A DNA stretch of 64,000 nt from Notamacropus eugenii (Eukaryota; Chordata; Mammalia; Diprotodontia; Macropodidae). The translations under genes were made by a program, and so were the position numbers. Below, one piece after another: positions 46,441-57,411 of this stretch. The DNA lies in NCBI RefSeq assembly GCF_028372415.1, contig NC_092872.1, forward strand, positions 512,492,224 through 512,556,223. Reading direction: 5' to 3'. Numbering within the stretch: the stretch's first letter is position 1; each line of letters starts with the position of its first letter. A model generated the notes under the pieces. The model was not told the DNA's origin. It searched no databases and was given only the letters and a program-made list of their open reading frames with translations.

Positions 46441-46834
46441 ATGTAAATTCTAAGAAAAAAATTTTAATTAAAATATATGCTATACGAATGTCATTTACTA
46501 TTATTACATAAAGTATGAGTTGGAGAACTCTCGTATTTAGTCTTTAATTGTAAAATAAATGATAGGAGACACAATTCTTGAATATTTGTAGAAAAATTTC
46601 CTAACATTTTGCACTTAAGCAGAATAAACATCCTTCTAGGAAGCAATATGCATTTACTACCCTGAGAAACTCTAAGAGTAAATCGCCTCAAAAATATCTT
46701 CTATTTCTAGGTTTCAAAGCCAATATCAGCTATATTCATTAACTCCAAAATTCCTGCTAGGGCAAAATCATTTTGAGGTCAACAAAAGGATGTACTTTGA
46801 AACTCTTTAATAGTTCCTAACCCTGAAATTGTAT
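46441..46834. other. No recognised feature
   Basis: AT-rich unique-looking DNA. Confidence 0.4.
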
Positions 46835-46990
46835 TTAACAGAAGTGTATGTGTAGAACCTATATAAGATTGCATGCCATATCAGAGAGGGAGTGGGAGGA
46901 GGAAAAAATCTGAGATATATGGAAGTGATTGCAGAATACTGCAAATAAATAAACTAATTATTAAAAAAAATAAAACTTAAAAAAAATAGT
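46835..46990 (+). mobile_element. L1-mobilised SINE or L1 3' tail
   Basis: 'gtgtagaacctatataagat', 'tgcatgccatatcagagagg' and 'gatatatggaagtgattgca' resemble the 3' end shared by marsupial L1 and its WALLSI-like SINEs. It ends in A-rich sequence. Confidence 0.5.
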
Positions 46991-47554
46991 CCCTAACCCT
47001 GGACTTTGCTATCTTCAGAGATCAAACATGTAGATTTTAGCCAGGAGATGATTGATAATGAAGAAAGCAGCAACTACCTTTATTAGAACAAACAATCAAT
47101 ATAGATAGGTCCTATGAAAGAGAGTCCTATGAAAGAGTCATATAAAGTCATGGGAGAAAAAAAATGGACCTGGAAACATGTCAGCTATTCCAAAGGGAGG
47201 GTGCAACCTAACTCCTCATCTTCATGAGGCACTTGACATATTCCAGGAGTTAATGTATCCCTCCAGTGAGGAGGAGCTCCTCACTTAAGCAATTCTATTA
47301 ATCAGTAGATTGTCATGAGGAACTACTTAAATTCTCGTCAAGGTTTGAAGCGCCTAATAAAGCTCAATATCAATACTCAGGGAAAGGGTAGTACAGTTGA
47401 GCTGACAGTTCTCGGCTCATTATGTTTCTGAAATGGCCTGATGTGTCTTTTCATTTTATGCATTTTTGCAGCCAACCAACAAATCTGCTTCTACTCAGAT
47501 GCCATAAAGTGATGCTTATATAAGGAAATGTGTACATATCAATAGTCAAGCAGC
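46991..47554. other. No recognised feature
   Basis: Unique-looking DNA. A 15 bp unit 'gtcctatgaaagaga' is tandemly repeated at 47109-47138. Confidence 0.45.
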
Positions 47555-48895
47555 AGCAGACATTTATTAATCACTTAATTAAATACCTGCTATGTACCAG
47601 ACTCTGTACCATGTGCTGGAGATACAAAAACCAAAAATACCTGCCCTGGAGGAGTTTATATTCTATTGAGATAAACAAAATAAGCACATAGTACCAAAGG
47701 AAAAAATGTCCTGGACTACGGTGTAATACCTTTTCTTTGGCATAGCCATCTCTCAGTGAATGCAATATTCTACTAATGTAATATTCAGCAACTTATAATT
47801 TTGGGCACAATATGTACAATTATTTATATTAGATATAATTATTTTAAAATTAAATATTTATAAAATAAATACAAGGCAATTCTTTGGGGCGAGAAGGGTG
47901 GAACACTAGCAACTGGATAGATCAGGAGAGTAGAGATGTAGGAAGTGACACCTGAGTTGAGCTTTGAAGGAAATATTCTAAGAGTCCACAGTAAGAGAAT
48001 ATATCCCAGGCATGGAGGAGAGCCTATACAGAGCCACAGATATAAGAGATAGAATATTGTGTATGAAGAACAGCAAGAAATCCAGCTCAGACAGACCAAA
48101 GAGTGAATGAAGGAGCATAATATATAAGATGCCCCAAAAGTCTTAGTGCAATTTTAGGTTATTAAAGTTTAAAACCACATTAAGACTCTTTGGAATACGC
48201 TGTGTAATAAAACTGAAACACTAGATCCATATTGGTAAAGGCCCTGAAGACCAAAGAGAAGAGTTTTACTTTGTGCCATATTCAGTAGAGAGTCACTGGA
48301 GTTTTTGGAGTAGGAAAGTGATAAAGGATTTTAGGGACGTCACTTTTGCAGTTGTTAGAGCACAGATTGGAGTGAGGAGAGATTTGAATCAGGGAGATTG
48401 ATTATGACCCTGTTGAAATAGTCCAATTGAGAAGGGTTGAGGACCTAAACTAGGATGGGGGCTATATGAGTGGAGAGAAGGGGCTGGATACAAGACATGT
48501 TTGGAAGGCAGAATCATTAAGAACTGGTAACTGATTTAGAGATCTAGGAAAGAATAAGGAGTTGATGATGGAAGTTTTGAACCTAATGACTGGAAAAGTG
48601 GTGATACCTCAAAAGAAAGAGATACTTTCAAAAGATGAATGAACTTTAACAAAAAGATGAGTTTTATTTTGGGCATATTGAATTTGATAGGCCGATAAGA
48701 TATCAACTTGAAAATATCTAATAGGTAGTAGATGATATAATACTAAAGCTCAAAAGAGAGAATAAGGATCAAAATATAGCTCTGAGAGTCACCTGCATAG
48801 GCATGATAATTGAATCTATGGGAGCTGGTGAGATGATCAAGAAGATAAAAAGAAAAAAAGGACCCAGAGCTTCGGGGAAAACTCCCAGATAAGAA
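47555..48895 (-). mobile_element. L2 LINE relic (upstream copy)
   Basis: The 3' end is at the left ('aaatacctgctatgtaccag', 'gtgctggagatacaaaaacc'). The ORF2 region extends right: 'gagagtcactggagtttttg', 'gataattgaatctatgggag', which on the minus strand falls in the L2 reverse transcriptase. Decayed, with an AT-rich gap near 47770-47870 and a mariner MITE at 48123-48206. Confidence 0.75.
48123..48206. mobile_element. Palindromic Tc1/mariner-type MITE
   Basis: 'gatgccccaaaagtcttagt' at the left pairs with 'taagactctttggaatacgc' at the right, giving an imperfect hairpin of about 38 bp arms with almost no loop. TA dinucleotides lie at both edges, as for mariner insertion. It sits inside the L2 copy. 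Confidence 0.65.
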
Positions 48896-48899
48896 AGAA

Positions 48900-50055
48900 G
48901 TTGTCAGTAAGCATTAATTATGAGCCTACTATATGTTAAGCACTGTGCTAAGCATCGAGGATACAAGGAAAGATTAAAAACAATTCCTGCCCTCAAGGAG
49001 CTTATAAAACAGTAGGAAGACAATAGGCAAAGAAGTCACATACGGAATAAATGGAGATAATCACAGTGAAAAGGCACTAATGTCAAAGGAGACTGAGAAA
49101 GGCTTCTCATCAAAGGTAGAATTTTAATTAAGACTTGAAGGAAGTTTCCACTCTTAGTTCCTCCAGGGAAGCCAAGAGGCAAAAATGAAAGGGAAAGAAT
49201 TCCAAGCATGGAGATCTGCCAGTATGAAACTGGGAGATGTAGCGTCTTGTGTAAGTAACAGTGAGGAGGACAGTATCACCGGATCACAGAGACTGTGGAG
49301 AGGAGTAACGTATAAGACGAGAAAAACAAGTAGCAGCCAACTTAGGGAAAAAATTCATGGGCAGCTAGGTGGCAAAGTGGATAGAATGCTAGGCCTTTTT
49401 AAGTCAGGAAGACATCATCCTGACTTCAAAAGTAGCCTTACACTTACAGCTGTGTGACCCTGGGCAAGTCACTTAACCCTATTTGCTTCAGTTTCTGTAT
49501 CTACAAAAAGAGTTGGAGAAGAAAATGCAAACTGACACCAATATCTTTGCCAAGAAAATTCCAAATGAGGTCACAAAGAGTCAGAAATGACTAAATTGAA
49601 AGAATTTAAAAAACCAGACAGATTTTATATTTGATCTTGGAGATGATGGGGATCCACTGGACTTTACTGAATGTCAAGGAAGGTGCCATAGTCAGACTTA
49701 TACTTCAGGATGATCATTTTAATATCTGGGTGGAGAATAGGCTGGAGTAGGGAAAGACTTCAGGCATGGAGGTCAATCAGCTGGCTATTCCAGTACGTCA
49801 AGTGTGAAGTGATGAGAGCTTTCCCCATGACCATAACAGTGTCAAAGGAGTGAGTATGTAAGAGAGATCTTACAAAGGTGTAATTGACAGGACTTGGCAA
49901 CAGAATAGATAAGGGAGGGGAGAGAGAGTAATGAGTCAAGGATGATATCTAGGTTGTGAGCCTGGTTAACTTGGAGTATGGTATTACCCTCCATAGAAAT
50001 AAGAACATTAAGAAGAGGGCAAGGTTTGGGGGGACAGGACAAGAATAATGTGTAT
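48900..50055 (-). mobile_element. L2 LINE relic (downstream copy)
   Basis: The 3' end is at the left: 'gcctactatatgttaagcac', 'cctgccctcaaggagcttat'. Then 'cactggactttactgaatgt' and 'cttggcaacagaatagataa'. On the minus strand 49842-50096 reads HNLDIILDSLLSLPSLI and SVAKSCQLHL, the L2 reverse transcriptase C-terminal motif region. A Mar1 SINE splits it. Confidence 0.85.
49359..49606 (+). mobile_element. Mar1 SINE, full length
   Basis: 'gggcagctaggtggcaaagt', 'gtgaccctgggcaagtcact', 'aatatctttgccaagaaaat' and 'aggtcacaaagagtcagaaa'. It lies in the downstream L2 copy. No clear target-site duplication. Confidence 0.92.
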
Positions 50056-50720
50056 GTGTGTCCACACCTGTGATTTCCGCAATGCAGGGAACTCATAGTG
50101 AGAAATCTCCCTCAAGTAAAGGAAAGAGTTGCCTTGAGCACTGAGAGTTTACATGTCCAAGGTCACATAGCCAATATGGGTCAGAAGCAAGACTTCTGGC
50201 TCTGTGGCTTGCTCTTCATCCACCCTGCCTTCTTCTTGCATGTATATATATGCTGACAATAGTGCCAGGACCTTTGATTTTATCAGTGTGGATACTCCAT
50301 CTACCAATGTACATCACAGCCCCTCTATGCCTTAGGAGACATATATGTTGAATCGAAGTGGCCAGAAAAAAAAGAAAAGAAAAACTTGTGACCACTACCA
50401 CCATTCTGGTGATTACATGCATACATACATATACTGATATGTGTGTAAGCATGATTACATGTGATTACATAATGTAATATGTTTCCAAGGAAATATATAT
50501 CTGTATACACATATGATCAAAAATAAAATCTTCCCCTTGAAGAAAGTCATTTATGGAAAAAGATAACCTCAGAATTTATATCCAAGCTCTTTTTCAGTTT
50601 ATTTTCACTTCAACTTACCTTTTCTCTCAACAGATAAAATCAATGACTGCTTTTTGTCCTGAATCAATATTGTTCAAAGAAAGAAAGATGAGTATTCATT
50701 ATTGAATGCAAGTATTAGGC
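50056..50720. other. SINE-M fragment and unique DNA
   Basis: 50125-50225 is an antisense SINE-M piece ('agagttgccttgagcactga', 'ccaaggtcacatagccaata'). Nothing else is recognised to 50720. Confidence 0.5.
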
Positions 50721-50724
50721 TAGT

Positions 50725-50945
50725 CAAGACAAAGGACAGGTGATACAGTAGAAAATATAGGGGCCAAAAAACCTCAGGACTACCCTTAGATTCATCCTTA
50801 ATTAGTTGTGTGACTTCAGGCAAGTAAATTAATTTCTTTAATTTTGGGCTTCCTCAGATGCAAAATAGACAAATAACAAATATTGACCGAGTGCTTGCTA
50901 TTTATTGAGCACTGTGCCAAGTCATATGGGAAAATCAGTGGAGAA
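50725..50945 (+). mobile_element. MIR-like SINE joined to an L2 end
   Basis: 'tagttgtgtgacttcaggca' and 'cttcctcagatgcaaaatag', then an antisense L2-like 'gagtgcttgctatttattga' and 'gcactgtgccaagtcatatg'. Confidence 0.65.
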
Positions 50946-51059
50946 AGAATGAGAAATATTTAGCCTAGAAAAGTGAATACTTAGGGGGCGGGCATAAGAA
51001 TTGAAATGAGATAAATTGTCAAGGGCTAACCATCTACAAGTCTAACAACTTGGTTTCCA

Positions 51060-51540
51060 GAAGGAATTTTAAAATTAGCTGGATCATTTTAAGTAAGTCT
51101 CTTCAGGTTTCTGAGCTTCAACTTCCTCTCTTCTGTAAAATGAAGAAGATTCATCTAGATCCAGGGTTCCAAAGGTCTTTGTGTCATGGACACCTTTAAG
51201 AATCTAGTGGACCTCCTCTCAGAATAATGTGTTTTAATGTGTTAAATAAGATACATAGTGTTACAAAAGGAAACTAATTATATTAGAATAAAGTTTTTTC
51301 CCCCATCCAAGTTCACAAATCTTCTGAATTCTATCTATGGACCTCTTGGAAGTCCACAGATCCCCTGCTCTAGATGGCTTCTTCCCCCCACCCACCCCCC
51401 CAATCTATAACATTCCTTATTTCAAAGTTCTTTGACATTATATATTCTATGTTCTAAAAGTCCCTTCTAATTCTGATATTATGTGTTCTAAGATCCCTCT
51501 CACTTTGGGCATTCTATGACATCTCTGTTCAAAAACTTCA
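51060..51540 (+). mobile_element. MIR-like SINE split by a hAT element
   Basis: The left part is 'cttcctctcttctgtaaaat' to 'attcatctagat'. The right part resumes 'ctctagatggcttctt', then 'aaagtcccttctaattctga' and 'taagatccctctcactttgg'. Confidence 0.65.
51158..51376 (+). mobile_element. hAT-type MITE
   Basis: It starts 'ccagggttccaaaggtcttt' with 'gtgtcatggacacctttaag', and ends 'ctcttggaagtccacagatc' then 'ccctg'. Inverted ends are recognisable. 'tctagat' flanks both sides. Same family as 28812-29120. Confidence 0.65.
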
Positions 51541-51654
51541 TTTAATTGTGCTGTCCAGTTATGGATCTCTGTACTTGAGAGCTACTTAAAAGAATGCAGT
51601 GCCTGAGCTCTCAGTTTGTTGATTTGCTAGCAGCACTAAAACACAATTAACGTG

Positions 51655-51830
51655 TTATTGAGAAAAGGATGCTATATCTGGAATAAGAAGTCTGGAGTCT
51701 GAGTCCTTTCTCTGCTAAATACTTACCAGCTGTTAACTTGGTGTCAAATACTTACTAGCCATGTCACCTGCTTAATTTACCTCTTGGAGTATCAGTTTCC
51801 TTATGTGTAAAATGAACAAATTGGAAGGGT
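51655..51830 (+). mobile_element. MIR-like SINE
   Basis: 'agtctggagtctgagtcctt', 'actagccatgtcacctgctt' and 'cagtttccttatgtgtaaaa' are in order. Confidence 0.7.
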
Positions 51831-51837
51831 TGGGAAG

Positions 51838-51948
51838 CAGACAGAGAGACACAGAGAGGGAAAAGGGAGGAGGGATGGAGAGACAGAGACAGAGACAGAG
51901 AGACAGAGAGACAGACAGAGACAGGAGAGAGATAGAGAGAGAGATTAC
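51838..51948. repeat. GA/GACAGA-rich tandem array
   Basis: Imperfect GACAGA and GAGA units on a purine-rich background. Confidence 0.93.
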
Positions 51949-52730
51949 AGTTATCCCTTTTACATCACAACTTTCCCTATCATGGTTTTGATATATTGTG
52001 GGTTAGCATAGAAATTAAATAGCAATTTTGGGGGAGTTTTGCAGAAGCCATGGATGACACACAAAGACCAGCAAATAACACAGAGTCTATGACCAAATAC
52101 TTAACCCAAACTTTACAGTAAGGTACTATAAACACTCCATAAAAGAAAAATAAAATTTCAGACTTCTTCTCTGTTATGAAGGGTGGGTCAAAAAATTTTA
52201 CACAGATTTTCCAGATCATTTCCCTAACCCCTGGGCTGGAAGGGATAACTGCACTTTTAAGATCCCTTCTACCACTAATCTTCTGTGATCCCACTTGTTT
52301 GGGGATCATTCTCCTCCTTTATATTCCAACCCATCCCTCCCATAACAGTCATCTTTCTCTAATATTGAGAGAAAGAGAGAGAGAGAGCACGTTATCTGCA
52401 ATGATACTGGCAGATCTCTAATGAAAAACTGTACTTATTTAAAAAGATTTATGAGATTTCTAATCTTAGATGCATGCATAAGGGGAACAGGGATCTTTGC
52501 TATGGCAGCATGAATGACCACAGAAGCTAAGAGCTTGCCCCCTACAGTGTTTCTCGTATTTTCTGGATGCTTATTGATCCTTCACAGACACTTGCATCAT
52601 CAGATGCTTGTTAATGTGGGGACATGATAATAGTGGAAAGGATAAATAAAAAGGGGTGTGAATGCTTATCCTCAAGCTCAGAAAGATGTGGTGGGAGTTG
52701 GTTAGTATGTGAGAAGTCCCCTGGTTATAC
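51949..52730. other. No recognised feature
   Basis: Unique-looking DNA with a short (GA)n at 52370-52388. 52440-52735 could be part of the coding-like relic that follows, but its frame is not continuous. Confidence 0.4.
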
Positions 52731-52782
52731 TCTGAGTCAAGGTAAAGGTAAGAATTCACTTTAATCCAGATGGGACTAAGTA

Positions 52783-53228
52783 AGGATTGGGGACACTCCA
52801 AGGGATGGGCTCAGTCAGAGAAGTCTCATAGCTGCCTGAATATCCCATTTGTGAATCACTGAGTGGATACTAGGGAACTATTTAAAAAGGGGTGAATGGT
52901 CTACACAGTATGTGGCTCAAGTGTTATAATGCATGAAAGTGATTAACACACATCCATGATGTGGCAGCAAGTAAAACTCTTGAATAACAGTAAGAAAACA
53001 CCACAGAGGAGTGAAAAGCAAAAACAGAGAAAAAACCTGAAGCAGATGACAGATTTGGGAGCAAGAATCCAACAGTACAGGGATGAACTTGCTGGACTAA
53101 GCAGGAATGAATGCCATTCAGAGTTAAGAAGCATCTGGTCTGGTGCTACACCAGTAAGCCAGCAAGAAGAGAACCAAGAATATTCTGACAGAAAAAAAAG
53201 GATTGCTTCTGTGGCACAGTACAAGTGA
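52783..53228 (+). pseudogene. Coding-like relic of an unrecognised protein
   Basis: An uninterrupted frame from 52956 to a TGA at 53226-53228 encodes 90 residues with a charged, coiled-coil-like composition (for example LKQMTDLGARIQQYRDELAG, then a polar end SDRKKRIASVAQYK). The same frame continues upstream to about 52783 with plausible residues (CGSSVIMHESD, VDTRELFKKG) but is cut by three stops, so a longer protein once ran through here. No introns are seen, which suggests a retrocopy. I do not recognise the parent. Chance cannot be excluded. Confidence 0.4.
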
Positions 53229-53309
53229 AGGAGCCTTCTAAAACCCATCCATGAGTTGGGAGAGTTATTTTTCAAGAGATGTATTCACTTTCTTATTGGA
53301 ATAAGTCGA

Positions 53310-54011
53310 GGAGAGGAGCCAAGATGGTGGAGTAGAAAGATACACATATGCTAGCTCTGAACCCACAGCCCATAAAATACCTGTAAAGAAGAACTCCCAA
53401 CAAATTATGGAGCAGCAGAAGCCACAGAACAATGGAGTGGAGGAGATTTCTGTTCCAGAGAGCCCTGAAAAACGAACACAAAAGATCCGTTGCGCCCCTG
53501 ACAGGAGCAGAGCCCAGCCCTGTCTCGGCCATGCTGAACCTAGAGGAGCAGATCCGAGCAGGCTTCAGGGACAGAATCTCCAGCAGCAGCGCAGGTCCCT
53601 CCACGCACAGGCACAAAGGTCAGTGAGAGAGTCTTTTTGGCTCACCAAGAGGGGAGCAGCGTGTCCCCATGACTCAGGCCCCCTTGGGAGGCAGTAGCAG
53701 AGGCAGCAGACAAGGGCTCCAAAAGCAGGCAGGACCTCGGATCCATTGTTGAAGGTTTCCACATAAACCCCCTGAGGAAACTGAGCCCCCTGTGGCGGCC
53801 CTGCCTCCACCTGAGCACCTGAACTTAATCTCACACTGAATAGCAGCCCTGCCCCCACCAAAAGCCCTGAGGCTGGGGAGCAGCATTTGAATCTCAGACC
53901 CCAAGCTCTGGCTGGGTGGATCTGGAGGCAAGGTAGGTGTGGAGAGGACACTCAGAAGTCAAGTCACTGGCTGGGAAAATGCCCAGAAAAGGGAAAAAAA
54001 AAATAAGACCA
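53310..54011 (+). mobile_element. L1 element keeping only its 5' end
   Basis: It begins 'ggagaggagccaagatggtg', like the 5' start of mammalian L1, and carries about 670 bp of 5' UTR, the most CpG-rich stretch in the window. An ATG at 53979 starts MPRKGKKKNKT, a plausible ORF1 start, after which the element stops. Perfect 13 bp duplications 'tggaataagtcga' flank it (53297-53309 and 54012-54024). The frames within it (53407-53951, both strands) are UTR artefacts. Confidence 0.82.
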
Positions 54012-54214
54012 TGGAATAAGTCGAATTAGAATTGGGTAGGGGAAATGGGACTGAGAATGATTCCTTTGATGAATTTATTGTTTGTTTTTTATTTTGCTCA
54101 TTCTCTTTCAAAGTAAATATTTGATTTGTAGTTCATTTCTGGCCTATGATGGGGGCATCCATTATAACATATCACACCTAAATAGCTATGTAATTCCAGA
54201 GCTGAGTGAAGTGC

Positions 54215-54688
54215 TGTAAGGTTAATGGGATATAAGATTTTCCCTGTCCATTAATAGGCCTCACATGGAGCCCTGGCACACAGCCAATTAAGTCCTGGGT
54301 CACAGACATTTCCACACCTTTCTGATTAAGTACTGATTTCCAAGCTTCTCAGCACTAAGTCAATCAAGTACTGAGTCTTTGATTGGAAACAGTATGTATT
54401 TTATTGCTTGGAGGGAAAGGAATGGGTGGAGAGAGAAGCAAGCAGAGGGAAGAACTTGCCTAGGGGAACTTGCTTGCAGGAAGGCTTGAGGGAGAGAAAT
54501 GTGGGAGTTCCCTGGATTGATGATGAGTCCCTTACTAAGTCTTGCCTTCTGGTATCCCAATAGGGATGTTTCAAATAAATATTTTGATTTTGTCTTGGAG
54601 GAAGAGAATTTGTTATATTTTGCAAACCAACCATGGAGATATGCATGTATATTCCAGCAGTTGCTATGGGCATCACATTGACATTACA
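54215..54688 (+). mobile_element. Solo LTR, family 1, copy 3
   Basis: A fossil solo LTR of 474 bp with TG...CA ends and 5 bp flanks 'agtgc'/'agtac'. Shared with the copies at 55581 and 56339: a 'cccattaa' block near the start, a poly(A) signal 'aataaatattttg' (54574), and an end like 'cacattgacattaca'. No internal region. Old; ERV group not assigned. Confidence 0.75.
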
Positions 54689-54699
54689 AGTACCTAATG

Positions 54700-55435
54700 A
54701 ATATGCTTGTACTTTCTGCTCATTTTAGTGATTTTTTTTTTTACATACTATATTACTAGTAATATATTATTGCTATAAGCTCTAACCCTTTACTCTCCTG
54801 ACTCCCAAACTGCATTACCCTTATCTGTTATGATGTTCATTTTTGCCTTTAGAGAGTCAGTAGTTTGCTACTAAAGGTAAGTAGGAATATCGTCTTGGTT
54901 CTTAGTCTACTGATACTATTTTAAGGGCTGCCAGGCTCTTCCTTGAAAATTATTCCATTTCCATAAATAATAAATGATGCCACTCTTTCTGCACAATTAG
55001 TCATTTAGTAACAGGTCTCTGAGTTAGTGAAAATTCACTCTAAATCAGTGAAATGACAAAAACATTGGAGAATGTTCTTTGATGCTCTTTAAGGAAATCA
55101 TCATTGACTAATGATATCATATCTCAAAGGAAGAGACCAAGAAATGACAGGGAAATTACTTTTCAGGGGAAAAAAGTAGTTTTGACATTTATAGAAACCT
55201 TTAAAAAGGTTTGTAGCACTAGGAAAGGGGGGCAATTTAATTCTATTATTTCAAATTGAAGTGTAAGTTGTCTCAATCAGAAAACAAAATGGAAAGACAA
55301 ACTTTTTTTTAACTTTATAGAATGAAAAGGAACATGAAAGTTTTAAATAAGAAGATAATAAGAATGGGGGAAAACAAGGTTAAATGAAATAAAGTGCAAA
55401 CAAAATAACTAAGACTGAAATAGAGAGAGGGACTA
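54700..55435. other. No recognised feature
   Basis: AT-rich unique-looking DNA. Confidence 0.45.
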
Positions 55436-55439
55436 CAAC

Positions 55440-55513
55440 TCTGATTTGATTGGTATAGGGAAGCCCTAAGTGAGAAAATTTATTAATGCAGGTCAGAACC
55501 TTCTCTTCAACTT
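55440..55513 (-). mobile_element. SINE-M fragment
   Basis: 'tttgattggtatagggaagc' and 'taatgcaggtcagaaccttc' are the antisense 3' part of SINE-M. It abuts the LINE tail. Confidence 0.6.
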
Positions 55514-55580
55514 CTGTTGTTCCTGTTGTTGTTGTTCATCCTTCTCATCAAAGAGAACCAATGACATCACAATGTTGGAG

Positions 55581-56057
55581 TGTAATGGTCATTTAAATGG
55601 GAAGATCTTTCCCATTCATTAACAAGCCCATGTGACCTGCTTAAATCACATGGAAGCCTCAGTCACATGTGGTGGGAGGAGTTCACTGAACAGAGGGGAC
55701 AGGAAGAGTGGAACAGAACTGGGAGGATGTTGGTGAGAATGGTTAGGGGTGGAGGAGAAAGGATACCAGCTGGCACAGATAGTCTTATGAGTGTTTGTTT
55801 GTGGGGAGGCCACAACTTGAGGGTTGGGGGTTGGGGGGAAGGTTTGGGAATGGCTTTGTCCCCTGCAGTGCTAATGTGTATTGACTTCTTGATTACTATG
55901 ATGGATTTGACTTTCTGGTGTTGGGATTTGGCCTTCTGACATCTGAATAAATATTTTTCTTCTGCCTTCTATATGGAGAGTCTTTTATACTTTGCCATTT
56001 AGAACTACAATGGCATATTCATAGTCACCATCAGTGCTGTATTGCCTTGGCGATACA
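55581..56057 (+). mobile_element. Solo LTR, family 1, copy 1
   Basis: A 477 bp fossil solo LTR, TG...CA, with 5 bp flanks 'tggag'/'tgggg', lying in the LINE 3' region. Blocks 'gatctttcccattcattaac', 'aagcccatgtgacc', 'ctttctggtgtt', then a poly(A) signal at 55946. Confidence 0.78.
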
Positions 56058-56338
56058 TGGGGTCAAGGTATAGTATGTTCAACTGTGACTGATCAGTCCA
56101 ATGCAAATTTGGAAGGCTCTACCACAACTCAGGTACAAATAGTTCATTTAAATATTTGGGATAGAGATGTCTCTAAATTTTCACCTCTTGTACTTCCTTT
56201 GTGCTACTGCAATTCTGCTTTGTTCACAGAGTTTAGTGCCTTCTTTGATGCAGGCTCATCATGCTGGGCAGTCCTGTGCCAGTGTCTCTCATGTCTCACA
56301 ATCGATACTAAAGTTCTTCTGAGAGACCTTCAGAGTGT

Positions 56339-57411
56339 TGTAATAGTAATTTAAGTAAAAGATCTTTCGCATTTATTAAAAGGCCCATGTGACCCACCAT
56401 GTAACCTTCTGTATCAGTGAGCATTCCAACATATGCAGAGGGGCCTACTATCACAGGTTCTTAACTCTGCATTTATAAAAGGAAAAGCAACTTTTGAGGG
56501 GTCAACAATCACTTTAATCAGTTCAAACAAATGCTTCCAGACACACCTTTTTATCTTTTACATTCCCAAAGTTACCAGTCCTTCCATCCATTCAAGAGAC
56601 AACCTTTTAATCTTTACCATAATCAACAGACAGGGTTCTACTGCCTGAATCAGAGCAATATTGCTATACAATTTACATACATCCTTGGATCGAGAGAGCC
56701 TTTAGGTCTGAGTAGTCGGGGTGTTGAACATACAGCCACTCAGTCTTGACCAGGTAATCACAAGATCTTTCTCATAAGCGAGCCTCCAAAATAAAATACT
56801 AACCTCCCAGTATATATAACAAAGGTTTGGCTTCTGATTGTCTCAGAGTCAGTAAGCACGAAATCCACATGACTCAGCACAGCTGTGAACCCTCAGGCAC
56901 TCACAACTGAGCCTGAGCCTGGAAAATAACTCCAAACAAACAAATCCTACCCTGCTTTCTGCTATACCTTCCATGTGACGTGGAAACCTGAGTCAAATGA
57001 GTCTGTGGAGGGAAGAGTTTGTTGAAAGGGTGGAACAGGAAGAGGCAGAGCTAGAGTAGAGCTGAGAGGAAGTTAGTCATGAGAGCAGTCACAGCTAGGA
57101 AGAATGCAGGCAAGCAGGCAGCTGGCTAGCATGAGTGAAAGAGCTTGTTAGTGATTTTGTCTAAGGGAGCCTGCTGGTGATTTATTTAATGGAGCTGGTT
57201 TGTGGGAAGCCTAGCAGGGGGAAGGCTTGAGGCTGGTGTTGCCCTCTGCATTGTTATTGTGTAGAGATTATGATGAATTTGGCTTTCTGGTGTTTGAATA
57301 AATGTTTTGGTTCTGTCCTCCATGTGGAGAGTCTGTTGTATTTCATGATTCAGAATTGTGCTGGGATATTCATGGCCAATGTAGGTGCTGTGAATATCAC
57401 ATTGGCTTACA
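56339..57411 (+). mobile_element. Solo LTR, family 1, copy 2 (host of another LTR)
   Basis: A fossil solo LTR with TG...CA ends and a perfect 5 bp duplication 'agtgt' (56334-56338 and 57412-57416) inside the LINE. About 510 bp once the nested family 2 LTR (56410-56966) is set aside. 'ggcccatgtgaccc' precedes the nested LTR and 'ccatgtgacgtggaaacctg' follows it. Poly(A) signal at 57297. Confidence 0.8.
56410..56966 (+). mobile_element. Solo LTR, family 2, copy B (nested)
   Basis: A 557 bp fossil LTR with 5 bp duplication 'ccttc' (56405-56409 and 56967-56971). Blocks shared with copies A and C: 'acaggttcttaactctgcat', 'aaaagcaacttttgaggggt', 'caacaatcactttaatcag'. TATA-like 'agtatatataac' near 56810. 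It is the youngest layer of the nest. Confidence 0.75.

Noticed and set aside
53407-53951. Frames of 64-128 codons on both strands
   Set aside because: They lie in the L1 5' UTR, which is CpG-rich and so stop-poor. No known protein is matched.
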